Origin: Monosporascus cannonballus
Lineage: Eukaryota; Ascomycota; Sordariomycetes; Xylariales
NCBI GenBank assembly: GCA_004154925.1
Contig: QJNS01000040.1
Coordinates: 337,819 to 401,818, forward strand
Length of the DNA: 64,000 nt
Reading direction: 5' to 3'
The translations under genes were made by a program, and so were the position numbers. Under the pieces are notes generated by a model. It ran no database searches. It was not told the origin of the DNA and worked only from the letters and a program-made list of their open reading frames with translations. Below, one piece after another: positions 36,920 to 49,645 of the stretch; the first letter of the stretch is position 1; each line of letters opens with the position of its first letter.

Positions 36920-39900
36920 CAGCGTGCTCTGCTGGCGGTAGGGGAGATAGCAATCTGTGTGTAGCAGTGACGTGGGATCCTAATAGTACAATTGTTAAAG
37001 GGGAAATCAACTACGAGGATATAGAATGAGAAAAATTGCGAGACGGAATTGCAAGCAGCAGGCTGTCTGAATTGAATGTGAGTTAAATACTAATATACGT
37101 GCCCAGCCGTTCGCCCCTGCTGAAGCCACTGTGACCCACACCAGTGCTTACCTCGGGGCGTCACGCCATTAAAACATGGGGATTATGAAGGAATAATATA
37201 CAATTCATAAAGGCCATGATTATCATAAGGTTCGTGTTGTCTTCTATGCCGACGATTGGTGGATGGAAGGAGGGATGTCGTCAGAGTCTACGAGGAGCGA
37301 CTTGCAGGAGGGAAGAAGAAATTCGACATGATTCTCGAAAACGAATCGGGGGAATGGTTGGATGTGTTGGCATGGTGATTAATACTCAAAAGAGCTGGGA
37401 GACAAGGTTTCGATTACTGCTTCCTTGAGGCTCGCGCACCGCATACTGCATGGTTAGAGGCGACGGTCCTATGTAAGTACGACGCGACTGTGTACGGGCT
37501 CGTCTTATATAGTGGTGCCGTGTCTATGAAAGTGGCAGTCTAGAGGTGCTGGAAAATAGTCCACATTGGCGAGTAAGCTAACAAGACAACATGACCATGG
37601 CACTCGAGAAGCGAGTACTTAAGTACAGTGTACTTGGGGGATAGAGCACCTTGAACGAAACGAATCGACCTTTGAGAACCAGGGTAACCAGATGGTGGGG
37701 TGTAATAGGCACGTCTTTACAGGTCTAACGTCAGGTAATCTAATATATCGCCATATGGTCTATCGGGTCCATGCAGAATGTCTTGGGGAGGAGGCAGTGC
37801 ATGGGATTGCGCCCCAAGTCTCGACAGTGTCCGTCGCGACTCGCGCGGGTTCCGCTTGTCACATCCGTGTACCGGTTGTTGGAGGGCACGTTATCGTAAG
37901 GAAAGGCCGGTTTGGGTTGGGGGGATTCGACATCGGCGAGGAGACCCGCCTCCACTTCCTCCGCGCCGTCATCGGGGGCTTGGTTGAGGAAGCTGGAGGA
38001 GGAATGTAGAGACCTGGCACGGGCTATTCAGGCGTATTCGAGAACTTCAACGTTGAGCTAACGCCGGGGCGGCGGGCGGTCCCGAACCCGCGCGACTACA
38101 ATCGAGAGGTGTGCCCCCATCCGCCCTAGGCCCGGAGCTCGACTTACGGTGTCGAAACGGTAGGGCCTCGGCGTGCCTAAGGAGGCTGGCCTCGCAGTGG
38201 CACGGGAGGGCGCCTTGGCGGCAGTACGTTGCCAATGTTCTTGTTGTGGGGATGCTGTTGGAATCGCTGCGGCTGGTTCGCATCATCCTCTCGTGTATCT
38301 ATGGAGCTGTCTATCGCTGAAGCTGGCCGGGGCCGGAGGACGAGATACTTCCTCGGTCTAGTACCCGGACCAACTGGCGTCGATCTACACGAAGACTGCC
38401 GAGAGGGCCTCGGGGCAGTGCGACGGTGGACTGCTGTGCCGGGCACGTGCCGAAGTCTTGCCGCGCCGCTACCAACCATTGGTTACAAAAAGCAAGCTAA
38501 TCAGTTATTGCTACACACGGCACGGGCAGGCGATGAGCTAGGTAGGGAACGAGGCAGCACGCCCCCGGCTGCGAGAAAAGGGGGGGTTCTACCAGTTCTG
38601 AGGTGGTGACATCTCGGCGAGACGAATTGAATCGAGTGGGAGTTTTCCAGAAATCGATCAGTAAAAGTCGCTTTGCCCTGACTTGCCCAAGTCTGTGGAA
38701 GCCCTTTGAGGAGCCATCGCCATACCAAAGCCGTCGTGTAAGAATGTAAGGGCTTGACACTAGAGCCTAGAACAGGGCTCATTCCTACGCGTTATCATGC
38801 GCAGCCACAACCAACTAACATCCTTTGGTGAGCGTAGCGTCAACCAAGCCCTTAACCTTTCCCGAGAAACCGCGAGGCTAATGAGATCAGACGAACTGCT
38901 CTTACACACTAAGCCTATTGGCCACCAATTGGCGTAACAGGCGTTACCTCTCTACGCACAAGAGATTGGGGGGCTAGGGTACTACTCGAGTCGAACCTAT
39001 TCCAGCGGTCCCAATATCCGTGTCTGCCTTTTGTGTGGCAGGCTGTGTATCCCGAGAGAGGGCGCTGCCTCGGTTAGTCTTATGAGATGCGCCGATAGTC
39101 GCATAAGCCATCCACATGGTTGATTGACAAGCTGGATAAAAAAAATACGATACATGGGCTGTGACCGATGGTGAAGGCATGTTTCTCGATATGCCTCGAC
39201 GATCCTGTGCGACGGGGATGTGCATGACGTATCGTGTGGGATGGACCAATGTGGGAAGAACCTGACGAAAGCTGGTAGTGACTGAAGTTACATGACCTGC
39301 TTCACAGCTTTATGACTTCATCTGGCGGCCGACTGGCGGTCGTTGACCAAGCTCAAAAAGGAAGCCTGATGGTTATTGCCGAGACAATCCGCCCAAAACA
39401 GGCTGTGGTGCCGCCGGTTCTCTACCGAAACCGCCGAAATGGTCGGTCGGCTTACCTGAGGAACCGTGATAGCAAGCAGTCAGTCACATGCATATGTCTA
39501 ATATACGTGCGATAATGCTTAAAGATCGACATATAGAATGAGAGCTGACATGCGTCTACCAATGATGCAATGGCAGGCGCTTTACTATTGGCACGACGTC
39601 AATACGTCGGGTTCGCCATATTTTTGGGGTTAGCTCGCGCACTCGCCAGCAGTGCCAAGCAATTGGGGCCAGGAATAGTGACGCAGGGGTGTGTGCTGTG
39701 GTAGGGCATCCCGAAGGGTCCTATAGTAGCGCAGCAAACACCCGCTGTGGGGAGAAGATCCCAAATCCTTTCATCAGCCAAGGTAGTTTAGGTGGTGGTC
39801 TGGTAAGTATCGACATCATTAATGATAGTTCGCCCGATTTCGAATACGAGGTCGACCAGAAAACCAACTCTTTGGACAAACCGCTCATGGACTTGCATAC

Positions 39901-41704
39901 TGCACGCCGTGTTGATCGGACTCGTTCAAGCAAACAGTCTCCACGTACATTAGCCCGCCTAGTTCTTAGCGGCCGAAACCTTCAGGATACTCGGCGCCAG
40001 GCACCTTGGTCGGTACGCTGAGTGTCAGAATCGATGAGGTAATCCGCATTGGAGACGTTGAGAATCTGGTCAGATTTCCTACGGCTGGGATAGATCTGGA
40101 CCATATCGCTGCGGCAGAGAGTAGGTGTATCAGTTCAGGTGGAATCCAACTCGCAATGGAGGTGCGCAAGAAAGGGCATTTGTCTGTTTCCAGCAGAGGA
40201 AAGTAGTGTAGAATATGAAGGCATCAGAAATGACGGCCAAACTTCAAAGACACCGTTGCTTGGCATTGCTTGTGCAAAATAGAGCGTAATAGTGCGTTTC
40301 GGCCCTGTGGGTATGGGGGGCATACTTCCAGCTCGACGACTGTAGGAGGGAGGGCGGCGGCATCGAACCGCAGTTGAGATTTGTCAATGCTCTGTTTCAG
40401 CCCCCTCCTACCACGATTGCGACCTTCTAAGTGGCCCCACCAACGCGCAGCGTAAAATCGGGTCTAAAATAAGCTTATGCCTATATCTAAGTTGGTGGGT
40501 GCCGTTGACCCTTTAATTTCCCCGAATGGCCGGAATAGGGATACTCTTCTTGCACATGAATGTATGCAGGCTTGCCGCACTCACTAGATTCGATGAAAGA
40601 CTGCTTCCTGCGCCGTTCCTCCCGTTCGTGCAGAATATGGAAGTTGAGTTCCGGTCCTGCTGAAGAGGGTCACAAGCCAAGAGTGTTCCGATCCTTCGGA
40701 GTGCGACGTCGCGTTTGGCAGCACTTCAATACAAGCAAATTTGCAATGGGCGTGATGAAATGGGCAGAAAAGGGAAGTACTACAAATTTCATTATCCCCG
40801 GTCACGGTCGGCAATATCCATTTCTAGTGCTTGCTAGGGTAATTCGCTCTAGACTTATTACTACGTTGCATTACTGTGTACCTATCCGCAAGTCCGAACG
40901 AGATGCAGTGATCAGGGATTTACCAACAACCACCTGACAGCAACGTCACCGTTCTTCCCCGCGCTTGTGGGCGGGATCGCGATAGATGGCGCTGATGGGC
41001 CACTCAAGTGCCCGGTGTATTTCTTGCATACCGATCCGCTGGGACTAAGTTGATAGGTAGTAAGCCGCATCGTGGCATAGTCCAACCCGAATAGCCACGG
41101 GCTACGGATCGCGGCGACTTGACTTAGCTTGCTTGGCTTTCTTGGGCGAGGTGGAGCTGGAGACGGTCTAGTCGCTAGGAGGCGATCGTCATGCCACTAG
41201 ACCGGATAGAGCATGTCATCGATAATAATGGGCAAAGCCTTTACCGCATGTTTCCACCTTCCACTCGTATTCTAGCTGCCTGCTTCTGTTAGTCCCAAGC
41301 CTCATTTGGCAGAAATTATTGCCCATCAACCCGCCCGAGGAAGCACCCTTGTGGTTGGCACTCTCGTTCCCAAGCCCCAAGTTACAAATCCGGCCGTGTT
41401 GTTACTTGATCCTGGAAATGCAAGCACCTAGGGCTGTGAAAATCACTGCCCCTAGGGATCTTGCAACGTCAGTAATCCCACAAAATGAATCCACTTGGCA
41501 CTTGGTTTAATGACATGATCGCCCTCCTTTCCTCGGGACATGCGGGCTCTCATGGTTGTTGAATAAGGGCTTGAAAGGAGTTCTTTCGGATGTTATTTGA
41601 AGAGCCAAGCATCCGCCGCCTCCCAATCCCCTTCCGCTCGGTCAAACTCCCCTCCTAGGACAGCTCAGGACCACGGTTTCGGAAAACCACATCAATCGGC
41701 AAAC
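36920..41704. other. GC-balanced 4.8-kb stretch without a recognisable gene
   Basis: Composition is that of the gene islands, but no ORF shows a known family, consistent splice sites or a conserved motif. Opposed overlapping ORFs occur around 37690-38010, 38050-38610, 39600-40320 and 40560-40940; frames change every 150-300 bp, as in old pseudogenes. The last ~200 bp before 41705 should contain the tyrosinase promoter. The sequence here may be relic genes that I cannot name. Confidence 0.35.
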
Positions 41705-42958
41705 ATGCGGTTCTCTGTTACTTCTCAGGTCCTATACGGCGCTGCCGTCGCGTCCGCCTTGAACATCCCCAACAGAGGGCTGTTGGAGGAAGGTCTGGAT
41801 GGATTGAAGGAGGACCTACAGGAACTGACGCTTCCTTTGGATGTGTTCGGTAAATTTGACACGATGACGCTCGAAGAAGCCCAGGCCGGCGCCAACGCCG
41901 ATAATAGCACGGATGCCAATAACGATGGGCTTTCGTCGCCCGCCTCCACGGACGAGTTCACCACCCAAGCCGCGTGTACGAACCCCAGGATCCGAGTCGA
42001 GTGGCGGAATATGAGGGACGCCGATAAGCTGTCGTTCGTCAACGCCGTCAAGTGTCTGATGCAGAAGCCGCCGTCGGGTAACTTCAGCCCCTCGAAGAGC
42101 AAGTACGAGGACCTGGTGGCGGTGCACCAGCGGATGACGGACCGCATCCACATGAGCGGTCTGTTCCTCCCGTGGCACCGGTACTACATCTGGGTATTCT
42201 CAGGACTGCTCCGCCAGGAGTGCGGATACACGGCGCCCCTGCCCTGGTGGGATGAGGTGCGCGACGCCGGCAACTTCGCGGGCTCGGGCTTGTTCACCGA
42301 CGAGTACTTTGGCGCCCTCCCCCCTGCAAGCGGCGGACAGGGCACCTGCATCACGAACGGCGTGAGTACCATTCCGATTAGACGGGGACGATTGGGGGAT
42401 GTGGATCACTAACGGCGGTCAATGCAGGCCTTCGGCGGTACAATTTTGAACATCGGGCCCGGCGCCTCGAACACGCCGCACTGTCTCGCACGAGCGGTAG
42501 ACGAGAGGCAGACGGCAAACGTCAACCAGGCTTTCGTCGACAGCTGCAACTCCCGGACCACGTATTCCAGCATGGAGAGCTGCAGCGAAATGGGGTAAGT
42601 CCGACACTGCGGGAGCCCCTCGCCCTATAATCACCGGATCCCCGCTAACACGATGATCCACAGGCCGCACGCCTACGGCCACAACGGCATCGGCGCTGTC
42701 ATGGCCGCCGTCTCAGGTTCCCCGGGAGACCCAGTCTTCTTCCTGCACCACGGCTTCGTCGACCGCATGTGGCGCAAGTGGCAGATCAAGGACAACTCGC
42801 GCCTACGGGACATCAGCGGCTGCGCGACGCCCGGCGAGAACTGTGTGCCCCTGACCCGTGACACCGTCCTGAGCTCCATGGGACTGAGGCGCGAGGTCAC
42901 AGTTGGCCAGATCCTGGACATCTACGAGCCCTTCCTGTGCTACCTGTACGACTACTAG
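41705..42958 (+). CDS. Secreted tyrosinase (type-3 copper phenol oxidase)
   Basis: Exons 41705-42361, 42428-42594 and 42664-42958 (GT-AG introns of 66 and 69 bp) give 372 aa. Residues 1-19 look like a signal peptide (MRFSVTSQVLYGAAVASAL), followed by an acidic propeptide-like region to about residue 90. CuA ligands: H141 (AVHQRM), H149 (IHMSG) and H158 in LFLPWHRYYIW. CuB ligands: H277 and H281 (GPHAYGHNG) and H304 in DPVFFLHHGFVDRMW. The PWWDE and ECGY landmarks are present. The family oxidises monophenols/o-diphenols to quinones, in pigment or defence chemistry. The protein stops about 60 residues after CuB and lacks the long C-terminal lid domain of classical latent tyrosinases. An upstream in-frame ATG at 41597 would add 36 residues without a signal peptide, so 41705 is preferred. 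All ligands are intact; probably functional. Confidence 0.93.
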
Positions 42959-44835
42959 GGGGGTACCCGTCACCTTTGTGTGTATTGTCTGATTCGGATC
43001 TGCTGGATGGCTTCGTCCAGGTTCCTCCCGTTTTGTATATTCGAATATATTCAATCGGAGTTCAGGAGTTACGCGACGGCCGGAAGCCTGTTATTGCTCG
43101 ACTACTTGTGCCTACCAACGAGCACAATCGCTTGCTTGTACACCTAAAAATTGGCAATCCTTACATATCTTGTTCCTAAATTAATTCTTAATTGGATCGG
43201 TCAGCTACAAGTGACGTCTTTCGTCGATGGAGGCCCGATTTATGCCGCACTAATAACATGTGGATCGATTTCAGCGCCTGACATTTCGTGAATTTCGCTC
43301 ACCGGCATTGAAACCTGATACGAAGCGGTCATAGCTCTTCAACCTAATCCCCCCTTCTATATGTTTGATGTAAGTGTATGTTCCATCCTAGTGGCTCCGT
43401 AGTCGGGAGGATGAAGGTAGGCCTTCACGGGCCCGCGAGGGGGATGCTCCACCGCCACTCGGCAAAATCAGCCGCAAGATAAGTCCCCCGAAGCTGAAGA
43501 GGAAGCGGAGTGCATCATCATGCACTCACATTAACATCCAGCCCCCTGATTAGGCGTTTGTTGAGAAGTCGCTATTTGCGCAAAAGAGTTTGTGCTAGTG
43601 ATAGCTCCAGAACTGGCGTGGAGCGTAAAGGGCTGGGGGGTCCGCCTCAAGCGAATCACCACACTACTAGATCGGACGACTTCCTTCGTGCTGCAAGCGC
43701 GCGATAGGTTCAATATCTATTTCCCAGTGGAAAATATAGCTATCCATTGGGCTTCACACGTTGGCACATAAAGCAATCAAATAACTACCCTCGCCAGGAT
43801 CAATGTCACTCTCAGTGGCTGTGACAAGAAGATGTTCTATCGAATGACACCGCAGACAAGCACACGAATAGGGGCTCCTGCATTTAAGAGCCTCGTTGGA
43901 CGCCAGAAGGCAGGATGCCTCCTCTGATGTTCTGGGAAATGCTGGGTGATGCCACATGGTTTTGCTGCGAGCTGCGGCCCTACCGGATTCTCATCATAGG
44001 CGGCGACCGATATGCCGTGAATACTGACGCGAGCTGACCAAGCGCATGACGAACTTGCGCGATGGCCGAGATTGGACAAATGCCCAAAAACCTCCAGAGA
44101 TTCGTCTTATGGCATCGAACCTTCGACCTGAAATTTGCCAGCAACGGCTTCAGCATCTACTTGCCCCACAATGAGGCTCTCCTGATGGACGCGATTGTGG
44201 CCTAATAGGCGCGATCTTGGGCAGTGGTTGCAGATTTACCACTCACGTGATGTTCCAGGCGAGGCCCCCAATGGTATGAAAATGTGGACCCGGTATCCAG
44301 ATCTGGAGGGTTTAGCCTCCGCCCATGGGGGCTTAGTGGCCTTGAGCTGAGGTGACGCAGGGTTGCTTCCCGAAGCAATAATGGCTTTGAGAGAGAATAA
44401 TATCAGCAAGCTGAACATCCAATGAGACGTCCCAGTCGATAACTGCTTCTTGCTCATCTCTCGTCACTAATAGGACCGGCTGTGTGGCTGTAGGGTTACG
44501 TAGTAGGGTTGTTAAGCGATGTTATCCAAAGCTTGGCAGCATCTAAGGTAGAGAGACGTTCTCCAGTGGCGGTGCGAAGCGAAGGGGTTCTAAAAACGTA
44601 GCCTCGTGTAACCGTGTAAGGTTCATAACACGAGCAGACCTTACGACTAACCGAACATGGACCCGTAGTCCCTTACCATTGTTTGAATAACTCTGATTCC
44701 GGGGCGGCGGTAATGGGTCTAGGCATGATATAGCTATCATCCGCAATTTCCCTGAGCGCGAGCCAGTCTCGCGGGGCTCCACGACGAATTGGCAGGGGCC
44801 TAGGCACATCGCCAAGCCCTGAACGTGGTGTCGAC
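42959..44835. other. No supported gene
   Basis: GC-balanced. The only ORF with a hint of meaning is minus-strand 44457-44236 (74 codons), which begins with a signal-like hydrophobic stretch (MFSLLILFSLKAIIAS, preceded by 13 residues). It has no homology I can recall and may be chance. The remaining ORFs overlap on both strands without a family pattern. Confidence 0.3.
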
Positions 44836-45362
44836 TTGGTGTCCATTACCTTAACGAAAGCAGTCAAGGAAGATACTGCAGCGATCTGCACAATTTTTCT
44901 GGGTATCAGACAAGATACGAGCCAGATCCGTGAGACCATGCTGGAGTTAGCCAGGATAAGAGCTCGCATCTCTGGAAATGAAAACCCAAGTGTGGTCTCT
45001 GGCCAGTTCGTGATATTGCAGAGATATCCGGACGAACCTACTTCGTATGCGAAGATGTAGAATGGGAAGATTCTGATCAAGGTGTTCCGAACACCCACGA
45101 GTTGGTCGAGACGGTCCAGTCTCCCCCTGGCTCTTCTTCGGGTTCGGACTATCGACTTGCGCCGAGGCGCTCTACTCCCGGGGATGCCACCACCACAGCA
45201 GCAACAACCCTCCCCAGTTGGGCTAGAATCGAAAGCGCTCGCCAGAGCGTCACCAACCCATCTGCGAACCAAAACGATATCAGGCAATACAATGGGAGGA
45301 CACCAGTCAATGAACTAGCCCATTCCCTTTCATATGAAAGCCCTTCAAATTTGGCTGGTTAA
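44836..45362 (+). pseudogene. Fragment resembling the N-terminal region of fungal STAND/ankyrin proteins
   Basis: Plus-strand text reads SITLTKAVKEDTAAI, IRQDTSQIRETMLELARI, then LQRYPDEPTSYA, then TAG. One base later the neighbouring frame gives EDVEWEDSDQGVPNTHELVE and a Ser/Pro/Thr-rich linker (to 45362). The helical 'IRxDTxxI...LQRYLDxLTSYAE' pattern occurs after the N-terminal domain of many fungal NLR-like proteins. The start, the downstream NTPase and any repeats are missing. The assignment rests on recalled pattern only; the frameshift suggests a relic. Confidence 0.35.
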
Positions 45363-47025
45363 TGCAGCACTTACACCAATGTCACGATTCACAGCTGTAG
45401 GCGCGCATAAATATGTAGGTAGGATATTCCACTTGAGAGAAGACGTGCTTGATTCGTGAAAGTATCTCGGGGGCCCGGTAGCGCATTGGCTTATCATACC
45501 CTACCAGACGGTTCAGAGAGTGTATTTTTCAAAAAAGTAGGTTTCCGAGTCCGGTCCTACAAAGAGTCTACCGCCGTGCAAGACCTTTGAGCCCACCGTG
45601 CTCCAAACCTATCATCCCTATGCCTAATCCGGCAACACGAAGTTAGATCCTACGATATGGGATACTAGCGGGATGGGAAATTATAGTCACCTGAGACTGT
45701 TGCAGCACCCTAACTCCGATGTTATCATACTCTGTTTCAGCATCGGCCGGTCGGATTCGCTTCGCAATATCTATGACACCGTGCGTATAACCAACCGACT
45801 CTGCATATCATAATGTACCTCATCGAAGTAGAGTGGATGGCTGAAGTTAATAAGGACTGCTATGGATTGCGCATTATCCTGATAGGTCTAAAGTCCGACC
45901 CAAGGTATGGCCCAACGACCATTGGGGAACTGGACTGGATACCTCAGAGGCCTGCGATGTCGGAGCAGGTGGTACTATCTTGTGATATGACTGGTGATGA
46001 CTAAACTGGTCGGATGACAGAGAGGTGAATATCGAAAGCGGATACAGGCATTATCATACCTTGAGTGTTCTACCCTCGCTAGCAACGGAGCTACTAAAGT
46101 ATTTCAGAAACCAACCGAAGTATATCTTGGCTCTAGAGATGACAGGTATAGGGAGAAACGGAGCCGGGCTTGAGTCACCTCTGGAAAACATGTGACCATG
46201 CATATCCCAACACTTTATAAACTAGGCAGCTCTATTGAACAGGGCTTCTCTGAGACTCTACCGAGCGCATTTGGTGTTTAATGAGGGGCGATAAGAGCAT
46301 CTTGGGGAGGGGAGAAGGGGGGGGGGCTATGGTACCCCTAGATTACTATCCCCATCGCCAACATATAAGGAATAACATGCCATGCGCCTAGCAGAACTAT
46401 AGAAATGTTCCGCCTCAACGCTGTCTCCAGCATCCCAAAAGAGAGACAGCAGCCACGAATCCCTCAATTTAACAGTACAATAATCCAATATGCCTGTTTT
46501 TAGCATTCTAGTACCCAAAGACGAAATCATCATCCTCGTCTAGCGCAATCCTGTTTTGACTGCAGACTTAAATCCCAATCTGCAGGTGTTAAGTCCGACC
46601 CCCCTACAAATACGGAAATAAAGAGCATCAAACAGTCTCCCACTAAAGTCGTATTTATTTCAAGTAGCAGCCTCTCGGAAAAGCCGTAAAATCCAAGATG
46701 CATCGCTATCCGGCGGCGGGCCTTTCTTGGCATCGACGTTCCAGTGTCCCAACATTCTCTACGTTACAATTAGCAATTGCATAATAGGGAAGGGGTCGGG
46801 AGTGTTAGGCATCTTGAGTTAAATGCCAAAAGGACCTTGTAGTGTCCTGTCATGAACTATAAGACAGGCGGGGCGATGGACAAAGACCATGCAGACCCTT
46901 ACCTGTTGCTCCACAACGTATACTTCTTCGGAGGCCTCTGTGCCAGCCGACAAGTCGCTAACCACCAATGCCGGATGTACCGTGCAGATGCTCATGAACC
47001 ATCTTCTCAGTTGTCCGACATACGG
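45363..47025. other. No supported gene
   Basis: GC-balanced. Minus-strand ORFs at 46733-46530 and 46533-46327 join end to end in different frames and could be one decayed gene (DLTPADWDLSLQSKQDCARR), but no family is recognised. A G-run occurs at 46316-46326. Confidence 0.3.
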
Positions 47026-48436
47026 TTAAGGCTTCAGTTTCTTAAAGTCGAGTTTTGCGCCACTGCTACAGGCATTGGTGATGTCGAGCCTGTTGGCGAT
47101 CTCCATAATATGCTTTATGTCGGAGGAATGACAGAACTTTCTGCCAACTTCGCTGGCCGACTCGAACTCGAAGCGGAAGCGTTGCGACGAGGCGAGGATT
47201 TGCTCATGGAGCTCAAAAGCCACTCCGAGAGGATCTTTTTCAAGCGCTCTTCCAAACTCTCCCTTCTCATTCGGTGAAGCGAGGAAAGGGATCAAGCCCG
47301 CCAGCCTCTTGGCCATGCTGGTAAGAGCTGTGCGGCGCAGCTTTTGCGTCTCTTGATTCGCCATCATAGCGTAATATAATTCTGCGACCCATCTGTCGAT
47401 CTGAAGGGGTTCTATGATGGTTAGACAATATCGATAATGTCTGTAGCGCCGTTTGGCACATACCTTAATTCTGCTTCCGCATAGTCTCCACCATGCTCTC
47501 GATAAACTCAACGGCCTGGGCCCTGATTCCATAGCTCGGCTTCTGGAAAAGTTCCTCTTGTAGAAATCGGGAAATGAGGGTAGTAAGGACCTCGATCTCG
47601 GTCTCCGGCCAAGCCATTGCGTTCTTAATATCCTAATCACGCTGAATTGCAGCTCTGAACGGCTCCATCAATGCAGGATCGGCTTTGGCCCGCCAGAGGA
47701 ATTGATTCTCGGCCGCCTAATTGCCGATAACCTTCGCTAGCCATGAGGCAACTCACGAGTCAAGGCGAGCAATCAGGTCGTGGTATTTCTGTAATCAATC
47801 TCAGTCACTGATAACGTGGTGGGGAAAGGAGCTGGTGTATCATACGCTGCCGCCAATATCCCCTAGGAGTTCCGTACGAATGGGCTTAAGACTAATAAGT
47901 TTCGAACGCATCACTTGCACCTCCTTCATAAGCTTGGCGTTTTCCACGCCAGTTGCTTGATTAATCTCCTGGAGATTTTTGTTCCTGTTGGCAAGCTTCG
48001 TGTTTTCTTCCTGAAGCTCGCGATATTGCCTGCTCGTGCTACTACTGTTTGCTGGTAGGCCTGCTAGCCTATTTCTGAACAGCTTGTCCCTAGAATCCCT
48101 AACAAAATCGCGGAACTCCTTCTGGAATTGTCCCAATAGCTGCATGGAGTTATTCTGACCGGTATCGGACTTGTTTTCCATCTGCCTCAGCCGATTCTCG
48201 ACATGTCTCTGGCCTTGTCCAATCTCGCCCCTCATTTGGTCCATAAGTAGGTGGACACCATCGAGGTCCATTACTACCCGCTCCATTACAGACTTTAACA
48301 AATCCAGGAGCTCTCTATCTAGTCCAGAGAAACCTGGTTGGTTTATACTAGGCCCTAGTGCGTCTTGCTGTCTCGAAGATGCCGGCCCCGTACGGGGTGT
48401 CCCTGAAGCTGGTACGCGGCGATTATTATTAAGCAT
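47026..48436 (-). pseudogene. Coiled-coil conserved fungal hypothetical protein gene with in-frame stops
   Basis: Exon 1 (48436-47846) starts MLNNNRRVPASGTP and encodes a long heptad-rich coiled coil (RQYRELQEENTKLANRNKNL). A 57-bp GT-AG intron (47845-47789) leads, in phase, to exon 2 with NQFLWRAKADPALMEPF, NAMAWPETEIEVLTTL and RFLQEELFQKPSYG, blocks shared by an uncharacterised fungal family. A last exon (about 47401-47026) reads WVAELYYAMMANQETQKL ... LHEQILASSQRFRFEF ... KLDFKKLKP. In exon 2 there are TGA (47755-47753), TAG (47719-47717) and TAG (47635-47633); both TAGs sit where Gln (CAG) fits. A TAA just before the GTATGT donor, and a phase mismatch to the last exon, add to the damage. 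A longer ORF opens at 48679, but its first 81 codons lack the family look. LTR A lies 277 bp upstream. Confidence 0.65.
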
Positions 48437-48712
48437 ATTCTCTTGACGTCGATCGAACCATGAGCCGCGGTAGTTCCTTAGGCGCCTACAGGGAAATCTT
48501 ATGTTAGTGAGGAGAAGTAGGGCAGCTTTGACCATAGGTAGCAGAATATGAACGGCGTTGATCATCTTACGTTGTGTCTTGCTTTGGGGCAGGATATGGC
48601 TCCACGCTGCTAGGAAGGCCAGGAGCAATTGCCGGATAAGATAATCTCTCTTTGGATTTATGTGACTTGATCGGACCACATAGATCCATGAACATTTTCA
48701 AGATGCCCATGA

Positions 48713-49067
48713 TATGACGGCTATGCGGTTTAACCAACTATTAAACCTTAAGTCGACGGGGTTATGTTGGCAGGAATATCGTAGGAATCTAAGCAATAAA
48801 TACAGTAACGTATTATATTTCTTAATATCTTATTATTGTAAACGATTAATATTAATAAATGTTGCAAATTAAAACTATCTAAATTATAGAAATAATAAAC
48901 GTATATATCTTTCTGGCTTACTAGCTTACCTTTAGTAAGCTAGTAATCCGGCTTATTAAATCACCATCTGTAGGTTAATGATCCGTTACGTAACCTGATC
49001 CACATAATTTTCTTAGCCTTTTTTATTACGACCGTTTTTGGAGGCCGTAACTTATTAGGTCATAACA
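48713..49067 (-). repeat. Left (3') LTR of element A
   Basis: 355 bp, TATGACGG... to ...CATAACA, D-type: it has a shortened CTTACTAGCTTAC/GTAAGCTAG array and GTTACGTAAC at 48985-48994. It is inserted 277 bp upstream of the coiled-coil gene start. The base before it belongs to the GC-balanced island. Confidence 0.88.
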
Positions 49068-49264
49068 TAATCTCCCCTTTCCTAAAATTTTGCCCTCAAA
49101 ATTTCTTTTTTTTTGGTAAATCTTTCCGCATACTTTTAATATGTTTTCCGGTATATCTAAATGTCGTTCCCGTAAATCCGAATAACGATTTACTTTGGCT
49201 AATTTAATTAAATTCGAAAATTTTAATATAATACCTTATTTTTTTGTTCCGTTTGGCAGCTTAA

Positions 49265-49645
49265 TATGACGGCTAGGCGGTTTAACCAACTATTAAACCT
49301 TAGTCGTACGGGTTTATATTAGCAGGAATATCGTGGAAATCTAAGCAATAAATACAGTAATCATATTACATCTCTTAATACCTTATTATTACAAACGATT
49401 GGTATTAATAAATATTATAAGTTAGTATTATTTAAATTATGAAAATAATAAGCGGATATATCTTTTTCCTTTTTGGCTTAATTATTTATGATTACGCCGT
49501 TGGTAATAATTACGATTACTTGGGATTACTTTTAATTACTAATAATTACTGGCTTAGCAATAATTACCGTTACGTAACCCGGGATGTGGCCCGTATGCTC
49601 CTTGCCTAACCGTTTTTTGAGACCGGAATTTGTCGGGTCGTAATA
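49265..49645 (-). repeat. Left (3') LTR of element B
   Basis: 381 bp, TATGACGGCTAGGCGG to TCGTAATA; GTTACGTAAC at 49569-49578 beside an AATTACT-rich array. Confidence 0.9.

Noticed and set aside
14019..42958. P450, CorA-like, tyrosinase as one secondary-metabolite cluster
   Set aside because: No synthase or regulator is present, most neighbours are pseudogenes, and the P450 and tyrosinase are 26 kb apart with a nested transposon between them.
44673..45287. 204-aa minus-strand ORF
   Set aside because: Arg/Pro/Cys-biased without domains; the plus strand gives a more protein-like STAND-type pattern across the same DNA.
46852..47277. 141-aa plus-strand ORF
   Set aside because: Antisense to the last exon of the coiled-coil pseudogene, whose frame shows family blocks.
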